Assembly (NCBI RefSeq): GCF_900114085.1
Contig: NZ_FORU01000017.1
Location: 1-64,000, forward strand
From: Myroides guanonis
GTDB lineage: Bacteria; Bacteroidota; Bacteroidia; Flavobacteriales; Flavobacteriaceae
Reading direction: 5' to 3'
DNA length: 64,000 nucleotides
Both the position numbers and the translations under genes were made by a program. Under the pieces are notes generated by a model. That model worked only from the letters and a program-made list of their open reading frames with translations. It had not been told where the DNA came from and made no database searches. Each line of letters opens with the position of its first letter. Within the stretch, counting starts at the first letter, position 1. This document shows positions 18,078 to 26,231 of this stretch, piece after piece.

Positions 18078-18719
18078 ATGATTTTTAATAAAGAAACAGC
18101 ACAAAAAACGGCTGAATTGCTTTTACAAATTAACGCAATTAAATTAAATCCAAAAAATCCTTTTACTTGGGCATCGGGTTGGAAATCTCCAATCTATTGT
18201 GACAATAGGATTACGCTTTCCTATCCAGAAATTCGTCGATTTATTCAAGAAGAATTTGCAGTTAACATTATCGAGAAATACGGTAAACCAGATGTAATCG
18301 CAGGTGTGGCAACAGGAGCAATTGGAATTGGTCTTTTAGTTGCAGAAGCTATGAATTTACCTTTTGTATATGTACGTCCAGAACCTAAAAAACACGGAAG
18401 ACAAAACCAAATAGAAGGTCAATTAGACGCTGGAAAGAAAGTAATTGTAATTGAAGACTTAATCAGCACGGGTAAAAGTAGTTTACAAGCTGTTGAAGCC
18501 CTTAAAGAACAAGGAGCTGAAGTAATTGGAATGGCTGCGATTTTTACCTATGGTTTTGACATAGCTACTGAAAACTTTAAAAATGCTGGAGTAGAATTAA
18601 TGACTTTAAGCAATTACCCTACTCTTCTAGAAAGTGCAGTGTCAAAAAAATACATTTCAGATTCAGATTTAGAAACGCTACAAGAATGGCGTGAGAATCC
18701 ATCTGTATGGAATCAATAA
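18078..18719 (+). CDS. pyrE: Orotate phosphoribosyltransferase
   Basis: A 213-residue enzyme joining orotate and PRPP to orotidine monophosphate in pyrimidine synthesis. The PRPP motif VIVIEDLISTGKSS is near residue 120; ASGWKSPIYCDNR near residue 33 and the RPEPKKHGRQNQIEG loop are typical. An upstream extension to 18045 is open but lies inside the promoter, so I take the ATG at 18078. The SRPBCC gene follows by 19 nt, an association seen in flavobacteria. Confidence 0.93.
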   Translation: MIFNKETAQKTAELLLQINAIKLNPKNPFTWASGWKSPIYCDNRITLSYPEIRRFIQEEFAVNIIEKYGKPDVIAGVATGAIGIGLLVAEAMNLPFVYVRPEPKKHGRQNQIEGQLDAGKKVIVIEDLISTGKSSLQAVEALKEQGAEVIGMAAIFTYGFDIATENFKNAGVELMTLSNYPTLLESAVSKKYISDSDLETLQEWRENPSVWNQ

Positions 18720-18738
18720 CCTTTTAAAAGTAAAAAAT

Positions 18739-19131
18739 ATGAAATTAGAAAGTTCTAAAATACAAGTAGCAAAATCTGCTAATTATATGTTCGAAGCACT
18801 TACAGATGTAAAAAACTTTGAAAAACTAATGCCAGATTCAATTGCAAAATTTGAAGTAATTGATGAGAATTCGTTTGTATTTGCTTTAAAAGGAATGCCT
18901 GAAATTAAACTGATACAAAAAGAACAAGTAGCACCTACTAAAGTTGTTTTAGGCGCAGCTAGTGATAAGCTTCCGTTTACACTTATTGGCGACATCAATC
19001 CTATTGATGACACTAACTCTGAAATACAATTACATTTTGAAGGAAACTTCAATCCTATGATGGCTATGATGGTAAAAGGTCCAATTGGAAACTTCATTCA
19101 AGCTTTAGCAGGAAATATGAATAAACTATAA
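18739..19131 (+). CDS. SRPBCC (START/Bet v1-like) protein
   Basis: A 130-residue small cytoplasmic protein with the SRPBCC helix-grip fold pattern: N-terminal strand SSKIQVAKSANYMFEALTD, strands FVFALKG and EIQLHFEG, and a C-terminal helix GPIGNFIQALAGNM. Such proteins bind hydrophobic ligands. The start at 18739 (MKLESSK) is chosen over the longer frame that overlaps pyrE. It is co-transcribed with pyrE and ends at a strong terminator. Ligand and role are unknown. Confidence 0.75.
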   Translation: MKLESSKIQVAKSANYMFEALTDVKNFEKLMPDSIAKFEVIDENSFVFALKGMPEIKLIQKEQVAPTKVVLGAASDKLPFTLIGDINPIDDTNSEIQLHFEGNFNPMMAMMVKGPIGNFIQALAGNMNKL

Positions 19132-19145
19132 TAGAATCCTATAAT

Positions 19146-19178
19146 AAAAAAGGCTATCTCAAACAGATAGCCTTTTTT
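19146..19178. terminator. Bidirectional terminator between pyrE operon and clpS
   Basis: A perfect 14-bp stem (19146-19159 with 19165-19178) has a 5-nt loop and flanking A and T runs. Confidence 0.9.
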
Positions 19179-19208
19179 ATTATATAAAGATTTACAATTC
19201 TTACGAAT

Positions 19209-19484
19209 CTACATAATTTCAGCACTTAAACCTCTGTCTAACAATTTTGAGCACATAGGTTTTAGTTTTTCATACTCACCCGTTTTCACCGTACATTTCC
19301 CAGTATAATGAACCAACATAGCACATTGCTCTGCTTGCTCATTCGTATGATCACACACCTCTATTAAAGTATCAATAACATGATCAAAAGTATTTACATC
19401 ATCATTATAAAGGATAATTTCACTTTGACCACTAATTAATTCCGATATATCTAACTCTTCTAAAACTTTTTCCTGCGTACTCAT
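19209..19484 (-). CDS. clpS: ATP-dependent Clp protease adaptor
   Basis: A 91-residue adaptor that delivers N-degron proteins to the Clp protease. It has the ClpS core: the IILYNDDVNTFDHVIDTL motif and the helix with TNEQAEQCAMLVHYTGKC, then AEIM at the end. The short acidic N-terminus is as expected. clpA is not adjacent, whereas prmA lies 16 nt upstream; the two are likely one transcript. Confidence 0.93.
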   Translation of the reverse strand: MSTQEKVLEELDISELISGQSEIILYNDDVNTFDHVIDTLIEVCDHTNEQAEQCAMLVHYTGKCTVKTGEYEKLKPMCSKLLDRGLSAEIM

Positions 19485-19500
19485 TTTCCTTGTTTTTTTA

Positions 19501-20340
19501 CTATGCTTTTATAAACTTCAAAGATAACCAATTATTTTTTTCTAATTGATTTACATATGATAAGCCCTGAGCCTCAGCAGCTTTTTGGATATGTAAAAAA
19601 TCTTCGACATAAAACCCACTAAAATAAATCTCACCACCGCTTTTTAAGCAATCTCCATAAGACTTCATATCTTTAATTAGTATGTTTCTGTTAATATTTG
19701 CAAGAATAACATCATACTTAGGCTCTTTGGAAAGCATATTTGCGTCTCCTTCAAACACTTGTATGTTAAGACAATTGTTTCGCTCTGCATTTTCGACAGA
19801 ATTTAAATAACACCAATTATCAATATCAATAGCATCTACACTTGATGCTCCTCTCATAGACGCAAGGATAGCTAATATAGCAGTACCACACCCCATATCC
19901 AACACCACCTTATCTTTCATCTCATTTTGCAATATATGACGAGTCATCATAAAAGTAGTCTCATGATGCCCTGTCCCAAAGCTCATCTTTGGCTCAATAA
20001 CTATATCATATTCTGCATCTGTCTTTTCATGAAAAGGAGCTCGAATAAAGCATACGCCATCAACATCAATTGGACTAAAGTTTTTCTCCCACTCTTCATT
20101 CCAATTAATCTGTTCAATTTCTTCTTTTCTATAAGTAACTATAAAATGCTCTGATTGAAGCAATTGAATATCCTCCAAAATATCAGCACTCCACAATTCT
20201 TTTTGAACAAAAGCACTAACACCTGTTTCCGTTTCTTGAAAACTTTCAAAAGCCTTCTCTCCCAATTCGGCAATTAATATTTCTGTTCCTAATTCTCTTG
20301 GCTCTACATTAAAATGATAGGCTATATATGATAAATTCAT
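19501..20340 (-). CDS. prmA: Ribosomal protein L11 methyltransferase
   Basis: A 279-residue class I SAM methyltransferase that trimethylates L11. The SAM motif VVLDMGCGTAILAILA is near residue 148, preceded by MSFGTGHHETT, the PrmA-specific loop. ILANINRNIL (about 208-217) is the NxN-type motif. The N-terminal substrate-recognition domain covers about residues 1-60. It is upstream of clpS in one operon and divergent from the porin gene. Confidence 0.93.
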   Translation of the reverse strand: MNLSYIAYHFNVEPRELGTEILIAELGEKAFESFQETETGVSAFVQKELWSADILEDIQLLQSEHFIVTYRKEEIEQINWNEEWEKNFSPIDVDGVCFIRAPFHEKTDAEYDIVIEPKMSFGTGHHETTFMMTRHILQNEMKDKVVLDMGCGTAILAILASMRGASSVDAIDIDNWCYLNSVENAERNNCLNIQVFEGDANMLSKEPKYDVILANINRNILIKDMKSYGDCLKSGGEIYFSGFYVEDFLHIQKAAEAQGLSYVNQLEKNNWLSLKFIKA

Positions 20341-20353
20341 AATTTTGTTTTAT

Positions 20354-20367
20354 TCTTAACGTTAAGA
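20354..20367. promoter_or_regulatory. 14-bp perfect palindrome in the prmA/porin intergenic region
   Basis: TCTTAACGTTAAGA reads the same on both strands. It lies 13 nt before the prmA start and about 57 nt before the porin -7 box. It could be an operator for a dimeric regulator. No matching regulator can be named. Confidence 0.4.
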
Positions 20368-20424
20368 TAACATTCTAGAGAAGTTCTAATAACCCACTCT
20401 ATTCATGAACTGCAAAAATAAGAT

Positions 20425-20432
20425 TAGTTTTG
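20425..20432 (+). promoter_or_regulatory. Predicted -7 box of the porin gene
   Basis: TAGTTTTG is an exact TAnnTTTG match, 21 nt before the ATG at 20454. Confidence 0.5.
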
Positions 20433-20453
20433 CACTTTTCAACACAGATATAA

Positions 20454-21680
20454 ATGAAAAACATTTTTTTAGCATTACTCTTCCTCGTTGCAGGAACATC
20501 ACAAGCTCAAATTTTTAAAGCTTCTGAAAAAGAGAACGATTTAAAACTAGCCTCACTTCCTTACTACAGTTATGGGAAAGGATTAGGGATGACATCAGCA
20601 GACAGCATCTTTCAATTAAACATTCGATTCAGAATGCAAAATAGAGTAACCGTTTATGGAGAAGATGGAGAAGACACTAAATATGATGCTCACATACGTC
20701 GTTTAAGATTGCGTTTAGACGGATACGTAGGGAACCCACATTTTCTATATGTATTGCAACTTTCTTTTGCCCCTGGAGATGTAGGAGCAGTTGAAGAAGG
20801 TAAAAACCTAAATATTATTCGTGACGCAGCTTTAATATACCAACCCAATAAACATTGGAGTTTCACTTTTGGACAAACGAAACTACCAGGAAACAGACAG
20901 CGAATCAATTCTTCGGGAGCTTTGCAATTAACCGATCGTTCAATAAACAATGCAAAATTTAATATTGACCGAGACTTCGGAGTACAAGCTTATTATTTAC
21001 ATGAATTTAAAGACAAATTCTCCTACAACATCAAAACTGCGGTAAGTAGTGGTCAAGGAAGAAACTGGACTGGTAAAGCAACTGACAGCTATGCTCTTAC
21101 AGGTAGAGTAGAATTATTTCCTATGGGTACATTCTCTAAAGGTGGAGCCTACTATGAAGGAGACTTAGCAAGAGAAAGCAGCTTAAAAACAATGTTCTCA
21201 GCTACTTATTATCACAATAATAATGCGAAACAAAGTCAAGGGCAATTGGGAGACCAACTTTACCAAGATAAAAACTTCGATGGTCTATTGGTTGACTTCA
21301 TAGGTAAATACAATGGTTGGGCAGCTATGGCTTCATACATGAATCGCATGAGTGATGACCCTATCGCTTATCAAAACCCAAACGACATTAATTCAGACTT
21401 TAATTATGTTTTCGCTGGTAGCGGGATGGATTATCAATTAAGTTACATTTTCCCAAGTAATTACGAGGTTATAGGAAGGTTTTCAAATCAAAGAATGAAT
21501 GACAAACTTTTTGAAAAAAATCTACCTAACACAAATCAATATAGCATAGGAGTTACTAAGTATTTTTGGGAGCACACATTTAAGATTCAATCAGAATTAA
21601 CCTTTGATGAACTTCAATTCCACAACGGCGCAACTAAAAACAATTGGTACTTTAGAATGCAATTCGAAATCGGAATTTAA
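20454..21680 (+). CDS. Porin, phosphate-selective OprO/OprP family
   Basis: A 408-residue outer-membrane beta-barrel protein with a signal peptide (about 1-19, ending SQAQ). Alternating strands run throughout, including LNIRFRMQNRVT and HIRRLRLRLDGYVGN. The conserved early barrel block with LRLDGYVGNPHFLYVLQL and FTFGQTKLPGNRQR matches the OprO/OprP-like porin group as I know it. It ends in an aromatic/hydrophobic strand (WYFRMQFEIGI). The specific solute is not readable. The first small lipoprotein gene follows by 32 nt. Confidence 0.85.
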   Translation: MKNIFLALLFLVAGTSQAQIFKASEKENDLKLASLPYYSYGKGLGMTSADSIFQLNIRFRMQNRVTVYGEDGEDTKYDAHIRRLRLRLDGYVGNPHFLYVLQLSFAPGDVGAVEEGKNLNIIRDAALIYQPNKHWSFTFGQTKLPGNRQRINSSGALQLTDRSINNAKFNIDRDFGVQAYYLHEFKDKFSYNIKTAVSSGQGRNWTGKATDSYALTGRVELFPMGTFSKGGAYYEGDLARESSLKTMFSATYYHNNNAKQSQGQLGDQLYQDKNFDGLLVDFIGKYNGWAAMASYMNRMSDDPIAYQNPNDINSDFNYVFAGSGMDYQLSYIFPSNYEVIGRFSNQRMNDKLFEKNLPNTNQYSIGVTKYFWEHTFKIQSELTFDELQFHNGATKNNWYFRMQFEIGI

Positions 21681-21712
21681 TATTTTCATTATATTTAATA
21701 AAAATTACTATT

Positions 21713-22192
21713 ATGAAAAAAACAATTCTTTTAAGCGCATTGCTAACATTAACGTTGGTTTCTTGCAAAGAAAACACACCAAAGGCAACTGTTGAAACAG
21801 AAGAGCAACCGACAATTGAGAAAACTAATTCAGAATCTTCAGAGGTTGAGGAATATAAAATATACACTCAAGATAAAATTGATGAGATGAATAAAATAAT
21901 TGGTGAAGAAAAAATCACAGACCATAACGCCATTTTCGAACGTTTTTTCCCAAAAGACAATGAAGCAGAAGGAAATTACAGTTATCAAAAAAGAATTGTA
22001 ATTGAAGACAACAAACACATTGTTATGGAGATTATTGAAGATGGAGTAATGGATGATTCTATTCAAGCAATAAGAACCTTTATGTCTATTGATAAAAGTA
22101 AAGCTACTCCAGTAATTACTGAAGTAAAACAAAGCTTTAAATGTAAACTAAACCGTGGCCAACAAGAATGGTCTGCAGCCTTTTGTATGTAA
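21713..22192 (+). CDS. Small lipoprotein, paralogue A
   Basis: A 159-residue lipoprotein (lipobox LVSC, Cys18). A Glu/Thr-rich linker (about 20-48) leads to an acidic alpha/beta domain. It ends with a distinctive motif: FKC, then RGQQEWSAAFC, so two Cys bracket a Trp-Ser segment. It is a clear paralogue of the lipoprotein at 22692-23177, sharing the EDxMxxDS segment and the C-terminal Cys-W-S-A-Cys block. I do not recognise the family. It lies 32 nt after the porin and ends at a strong terminator, so it may be part of the porin transcript. Confidence 0.75.
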   Translation: MKKTILLSALLTLTLVSCKENTPKATVETEEQPTIEKTNSESSEVEEYKIYTQDKIDEMNKIIGEEKITDHNAIFERFFPKDNEAEGNYSYQKRIVIEDNKHIVMEIIEDGVMDDSIQAIRTFMSIDKSKATPVITEVKQSFKCKLNRGQQEWSAAFCM

Positions 22193-22208
22193 TTAGATTG
22201 AATATCAT

Positions 22209-22249
22209 AAAAACAAGAAACCCTCCGATTTGGAGGGTTTCTTGTTTTT
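22209..22249 (+). terminator. Strong terminator after lipoprotein A
   Basis: A perfect 18-bp stem (22209-22226 with 22232-22249) has a 5-nt loop and ends in a T-run. Confidence 0.92.
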
Positions 22250-22357
22250 AGTCAATTTCAGCAATCTGTCTAATAATCCAATGAAGTCTTTTTAATATTT
22301 ACTCAAGCTAGAACAGCACTCCCAAAAAACTTTGAAGTGAAATTTACTGAATTGTAC

Positions 22358-22545
22358 TTAAAACTGATACCCAATATGCAAATTATATGCTACATCATTT
22401 TCATTCTCTAAATACCCAGCATGCTTAGCAAAAACATATTGATAACCAGTAGAAATAAAAAATGACTACTCAAACTCCAACATAATTAATGTCAATAAAA
22501 AGCGACACCTTCATTAAAAGTCACAAATCGAACCATACTTAACTC
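22358..22545 (-). pseudogene. Decayed outer-membrane beta-barrel C-terminus
   Basis: Read on the minus strand, one frame gives SFFISTGYQYVFAKHAGY followed by an acidic turn and AYNLHIGYQF, then TAA at 22360-22358. The alternating aromatic pattern and the terminal Phe are the classic end of an outer-membrane barrel. An in-frame TAG lies directly upstream, and further barrel-like fragments (RFVTFNEGVAF, LFIDINYVGV) continue in other frames. This suggests a gene broken by nonsense and frameshift changes. No intact start is visible. The relic lies between two paralogous lipoproteins. Confidence 0.45.
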
Positions 22546-22691
22546 TTAATTAAAAAATAAATCAAATGCAAAAACTAAATAATCGAAACAAAACTAATTT
22601 TATAGTTAAAAAATAAACTTTATCAATAAAAAACACTAGTTTAATTAAAAAAGATTCACTACATTTAATCGATATTAAAAAACAAGATGTT

Positions 22692-23177
22692 ATGATTAAG
22701 AATTTTTTAACCTTTAGCTTTTTAGTAAGTTTCCTTGTAATTTCCTGTACGGACAAGAAAACAACTACATCCGAAAACATAAACTCGGACTCTTTATCAA
22801 TGGAAATAGACACTCCTAATGAAGAAATAGAGGAATATCGCACTATGGATTCTAAAACTTTAGAAAACATCAATGCTACTATTGCTCGTAAGAATTTAAA
22901 TACTCCACAAGCAATTCTGAATGCTTACGCCCCTAAAGACACTACCAATAAGGATGAAGACTATGTATACGAGGTAACGAAAATGAAGTCAGACGAGAAT
23001 GCAACCCTTTTATTATTGGTGGAAGATAATATGCAAAACGATTCTTTAAAAGCGCGCAAAGTATTAATGCGAGTAGAATATAAAGACAACAAACTAAAAG
23101 TTATTCAGATTAAGGAAAGTTATCAATGTTGGGAATGGCGCGGACATCAAGATTGGAGTGCCGTAGTATGCCAATAG
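22692..23177 (+). CDS. Small lipoprotein, paralogue B
   Basis: A 161-residue lipoprotein (lipobox VISC, Cys19). It parallels the gene at 21713-22192: acidic linker, EEIEEYR versus EVEEYK, VEDNMQNDS versus IEDGVMDDS, and the ending YQC...RGHQDWSAVVC versus FKC...RGQQEWSAAFC. The two differ widely elsewhere, so this is an old duplication. The family is unknown to me. It ends at its own bidirectional terminator. A weak -7-like box (TACATTTA) is upstream. Confidence 0.75.
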   Translation: MIKNFLTFSFLVSFLVISCTDKKTTTSENINSDSLSMEIDTPNEEIEEYRTMDSKTLENINATIARKNLNTPQAILNAYAPKDTTNKDEDYVYEVTKMKSDENATLLLLVEDNMQNDSLKARKVLMRVEYKDNKLKVIQIKESYQCWEWRGHQDWSAVVCQ

Positions 23178-23233
23178 CTATCTTATTCTGAAAACTATAA
23201 AAATATTTGAAATAGAAATTGTGTTTTATAAGT

Positions 23234-23269
23234 AAAGAGAGGTTAATCAAAACGACTAACCTCTCTTTT
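23234..23269. terminator. Bidirectional terminator after lipoprotein B
   Basis: AAAGAGAGGTTA (23234-23245) pairs with TAACCTCTCTTT (23256-23267), followed by T residues. It is shared with the convergent small gene ending at 23271. Confidence 0.85.
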
Positions 23270-23270
23270 T

Positions 23271-23501
23271 TTATTCCTGCTCTTTCGGAGCATCTTCAAT
23301 TTTTCCGATATTCATATTTGGAAACTTTTTCTTGATTGAATTTAATGTGAATTCATTAATTTCATTCATTGCTTCCGGACTTGGTAATTTCAAATGATCT
23401 GCATTGTGTTTCATCAATTCTTCTAATAGAATTTGAGTTCTTAACAATTGAAAGTTCAAATCAATAATTTGACCTGCTACGTCGATATCCCCTAACTTCA
23501 T
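23271..23501 (-). CDS. Small conserved-looking protein, unknown
   Basis: A 76-residue soluble protein with no signal peptide. Its first part is amphipathic and helical (QIIDLNFQLLRTQILLEELMKHN), followed by an SPEAMNEIN helix and a charged tail with a Pro-Lys-Glu end. It lies 79 nt downstream of lysA on the same strand, after a gap with no clear terminator, so it may be the last gene of the lysC-lysA transcript. I do not recognise the family. Coding quality and the terminator at its end support a real gene. Confidence 0.6.
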   Translation of the reverse strand: MKLGDIDVAGQIIDLNFQLLRTQILLEELMKHNADHLKLPSPEAMNEINEFTLNSIKKKFPNMNIGKIEDAPKEQE

Positions 23502-23579
23502 TTTATTTCTTTTTATTATTTATATTTTTCAAGTGTCCCAAAAATAACGAAGTATTTCGAATTAAATATTAATTCTACT

Positions 23580-24734
23580 TTATTCTTTGAAATAAAAAGT
23601 CAATTCTTCACGAAGATTATATCTAGAAGACATCACCTCTCCATAAGCCCCAGCAGTTCTAATTGCCATAAGACTCCCTCTTTTTAACTCAGGTAATAAA
23701 ACTTCTTTACCAAAACAATCACTACTTTCACAAATAGGCCCTACGACATCATAAGAAACCATATTATCAGACTCCCTTTCATCCAAACATTCTATCTTAT
23801 GAAAAGCCTGATACAAAGCTGGACGCAATAACTCGGTCATTCCAGCATCAAGTATTGCAAAGTTTTTCTTCAATCCATTTTTGATATACAAAACACGACT
23901 CAACAAACTACCACAAGAAGCTACTAAAGACCTACCCAATTCAAAATGGATTTCTTGATGTTCTTTAGGTTCTAAAAACTGATTGAATATAGCGAAAAAA
24001 GCCTCAAATTCAGCTATTGCCTCCTCATCTGCCTTTTCATAATTAACACCTAATCCCCCTCCTAAATTCAATACTGGCACCTCTACACCTCTTTCATAAA
24101 ACCATTCGTTCCATTCGTTCACTTTTAAACATAAACGTCTAAAAACACTCAAATCCATAATCTGAGAACCTACGTGAAAATGCAATCCTTTAAAATTTAA
24201 ATATTCATTCTCCTTTATGATTTCCAAACAACGATCCAACTCATGAGATAAAACTCCGAACTTATTCTCATCTAATCCAGTTGTTATATAATGATGAGTC
24301 TTTGCATCTACATTAGGATTAATTCTTAAAGCAATAGAAGCTGGCAACTTAAGAACCAATGCCCACTCACCTATTACCTCTAACTCTTGGACAGACTCAA
24401 CATTAAAAGCAAATATCTGATGCTTCAATGCTGTCTGAATTTCCTTGTCAGTCTTACCTACTCCTGCAAAAACAATTTCATTCGTTTTAAATCCACTTCT
24501 AACTGCTAAATCTATTTCTTGTCCACTAACACAATCCGCTCCTAAACCAAGTTTTTGAATCTCTTCTAAAATTCTTGGATTGTTATTTGCCTTGATAGCG
24601 TAGTGAATTTTATAACCATATTTTTTAGACTCGTTCAAAGCCACTGAGATATTCTTTCTCAATAAAGGCAAATCATATACATATGCTGGTGTTGAAAGCT
24701 TTTCTAAAGCTTTTATATTTTCTATTGTAAACAT
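23580..24734 (-). CDS. lysA: Diaminopimelate decarboxylase
   Basis: A 384-residue PLP enzyme making L-lysine from meso-diaminopimelate. The PLP Lys is in HYAIKANNN (Lys48), the HVGSQ motif and GGGLGVNYE follow, and the substrate-binding GPICESSD is near residue 340. The start is set at the ATG at 24734 (MFTIENIK). A longer frame to 24788 overlaps lysC and adds an unrelated 18 residues. It is the second gene of the operon after lysC (16-nt gap), and the likely target of the leader attenuator upstream of lysC. Confidence 0.93.
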   Translation of the reverse strand: MFTIENIKALEKLSTPAYVYDLPLLRKNISVALNESKKYGYKIHYAIKANNNPRILEEIQKLGLGADCVSGQEIDLAVRSGFKTNEIVFAGVGKTDKEIQTALKHQIFAFNVESVQELEVIGEWALVLKLPASIALRINPNVDAKTHHYITTGLDENKFGVLSHELDRCLEIIKENEYLNFKGLHFHVGSQIMDLSVFRRLCLKVNEWNEWFYERGVEVPVLNLGGGLGVNYEKADEEAIAEFEAFFAIFNQFLEPKEHQEIHFELGRSLVASCGSLLSRVLYIKNGLKKNFAILDAGMTELLRPALYQAFHKIECLDERESDNMVSYDVVGPICESSDCFGKEVLLPELKRGSLMAIRTAGAYGEVMSSRYNLREELTFYFKE

Positions 24735-24750
24735 CGATTGACTAATTCTA

Positions 24751-26070
24751 TTAAAAAATTCTATTATGTAGAGAGCGCAATGTCTCAATTTTATGTTGTT
24801 CTGGAACTAATATAGACAAGTTATGTTCACTTCCTCCATACGAAATCATTCGAACCGGAATGTGTTTAACAGCCTCCGTAACTATAGTTGCATGTCCATG
24901 AGTTTTGGTTTTAAAATCTCCGACTACACAAATTATACTATGATTTGAATCTACATCAACATTTCCAAAATGCTCCAACTCTCTAACAATCTCTTCTAAG
25001 TGTATCGTTTCATCAATAGTTAAAGACACCGCTACTTCTGAAGTGGTAATCATATCTATTGGAACCTTATATCGTTCAAACACCTCAAATACTCGTCTTA
25101 AAAAACCATAAGCCAACAACATTCGAGAAGAGTGTATACGTATAGCAGTAATTCCATCTTTGGCAGCTATAGCAACTATTTTCCCGTCACTTTGAGTGCT
25201 CTCAGAAATCAATGTACCCTTAGCATCTGGAAGCAAAGTATCTAACAAACGAACTGGAACATTAAATTTCTTTGCAGGAAACACACTCTGAGGGTGCAAG
25301 ATTTTTGCTCCAAAATAAGCCAATTCCGCAGCCTCGTCAAAACTTAGTTGTTCTATTGCTTTTGTATTACTTACACAGCGCGGATCATTATTGTGAAAAC
25401 CATCAATATCGGTCCAAATTTGTATCTCATCTGCTAGAAGTACAGCCCCTATCAACGAAGCAGTATAATCAGAACCTCCCCTTCTTAAATTATCAACTTC
25501 CCCAAAATTATTTCGACAAATATACCCTTGAGTAATAAATAATGTATCAGAACTGTATTGCTTCATAATACCCCCCAATTTCGAAGTCATATATTCATAA
25601 TCAGGTTCCTGATCAGCATCAAGTCTCATAAAATCTAAAGCAGGTAACAACACAGATGATATAGCCTGCTCTTTTAAATAATAATGAAAAAGTGCCGTTG
25701 ATAACAACTCACCTTGTGCTAAAACAATACGTTCCTCTACTTGAGTAAACAAGTCATTAGCTAACCCCTCCAATAATTTAAAATGATGATCTATCAAATT
25801 TTGCCCATCATTCAATCCTTCCACTGACACGAAAAGCTCTGATACAAAAACCTGATACTTTTCATAAAGATTTTGGACTTGAGTAATCGCTAATTCTTTG
25901 TCTCCTTTCAAATAGTTCTTAGCAATTTGCTCTAAACTATTAGTAGTTCCTGAAACTGCAGACAACACAATGATGTGCTTCTCACTCGGTTGTGATTCAA
26001 TAATAGAAAACAACTTTTTCATTCTTTCTGGACTTCCCACGGATGTCCCACCAAATTTTAATACTTTCAT
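24751..26070 (-). CDS. lysC: Aspartokinase, monofunctional
   Basis: A 439-residue enzyme phosphorylating aspartate, the first step towards lysine, threonine and methionine. KFGGTSVGSPERM is at the N-terminus, LRRGGSDYTASLIG near residue 194, and two ACT-like regulatory segments make up about residues 300-439 (IRIHSSRMLLAYGF and SIICVVGDF). There is no fused homoserine dehydrogenase. Its pairing with lysA and the Lys-rich leader peptide point to a lysine-dedicated, lysine-controlled isoenzyme. The start ATG at 26070 begins the conserved motif directly. Confidence 0.93.
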   Translation of the reverse strand: MKVLKFGGTSVGSPERMKKLFSIIESQPSEKHIIVLSAVSGTTNSLEQIAKNYLKGDKELAITQVQNLYEKYQVFVSELFVSVEGLNDGQNLIDHHFKLLEGLANDLFTQVEERIVLAQGELLSTALFHYYLKEQAISSVLLPALDFMRLDADQEPDYEYMTSKLGGIMKQYSSDTLFITQGYICRNNFGEVDNLRRGGSDYTASLIGAVLLADEIQIWTDIDGFHNNDPRCVSNTKAIEQLSFDEAAELAYFGAKILHPQSVFPAKKFNVPVRLLDTLLPDAKGTLISESTQSDGKIVAIAAKDGITAIRIHSSRMLLAYGFLRRVFEVFERYKVPIDMITTSEVAVSLTIDETIHLEEIVRELEHFGNVDVDSNHSIICVVGDFKTKTHGHATIVTEAVKHIPVRMISYGGSEHNLSILVPEQHKIETLRSLHNRIF

Positions 26071-26102
26071 AGGTTACTTTTAGGTCGTGTTAAAACAAAA
26101 AA

Positions 26103-26123
26103 GGCTTGTCGTGATGACAAGCC
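26103..26123 (-). terminator. Attenuator terminator in the lysC leader
   Basis: On the minus strand GGCTTGTC-ATCAC-GACAAGCC forms an 8-bp stem with a 5-nt loop, followed by a T6 run. It lies 33 nt before the lysC ATG and after the leader peptide. No gene on this strand lies upstream for it to terminate, so it acts on the lysC leader itself. Confidence 0.75.
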
Positions 26124-26140
26124 TTTTTTTATGATTTTCT

Positions 26141-26197
26141 CAAATAAGGATATTGCTCACGACGTCGGACGTAAGTACTGTTTCTTTACCTTATTTG
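26141..26197 (-). promoter_or_regulatory. Mutually exclusive pairing segments of the lysC attenuator
   Basis: Two exact complements can be read. CAAATAAGG (minus strand, 26197-26189), covering a Lys codon, pairs 9 bp with CCTTATTTG (26149-26141). GTCGTGA (26163-26157), which contains the leader stop codon, pairs 7 bp with TCACGAC (26114-26108) in the loop and 3' arm of the terminator. The first pairing hides the second segment in its loop; the second would break the terminator. Confidence 0.6.
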
Positions 26198-26213
26198 TTT
26201 TTATTTGATACAT
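26157..26213 (-). CDS. Predicted lysine leader peptide
   Basis: An 18-codon frame, MYQIKTNKVKKQYLRPTS, begins at ATG 26213 about 12 nt after the expected transcription start and ends at TGA 26157-26159. It has four Lys codons (positions 5, 8, 10, 11), three of them within four codons. The stop codon lies inside the GTCGTGA antiterminator segment. A ribosome stalled at the Lys codons would free that segment; a ribosome finishing the peptide would cover it. This geometry is that of amino-acid attenuators such as those of his, trp and thr operons in enterobacteria. Confidence 0.6.
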   Translation of the reverse strand: MYQIKTNKVKKQYLRPTS

Positions 26214-26231
26214 TTTATTCTATTTCGAATG

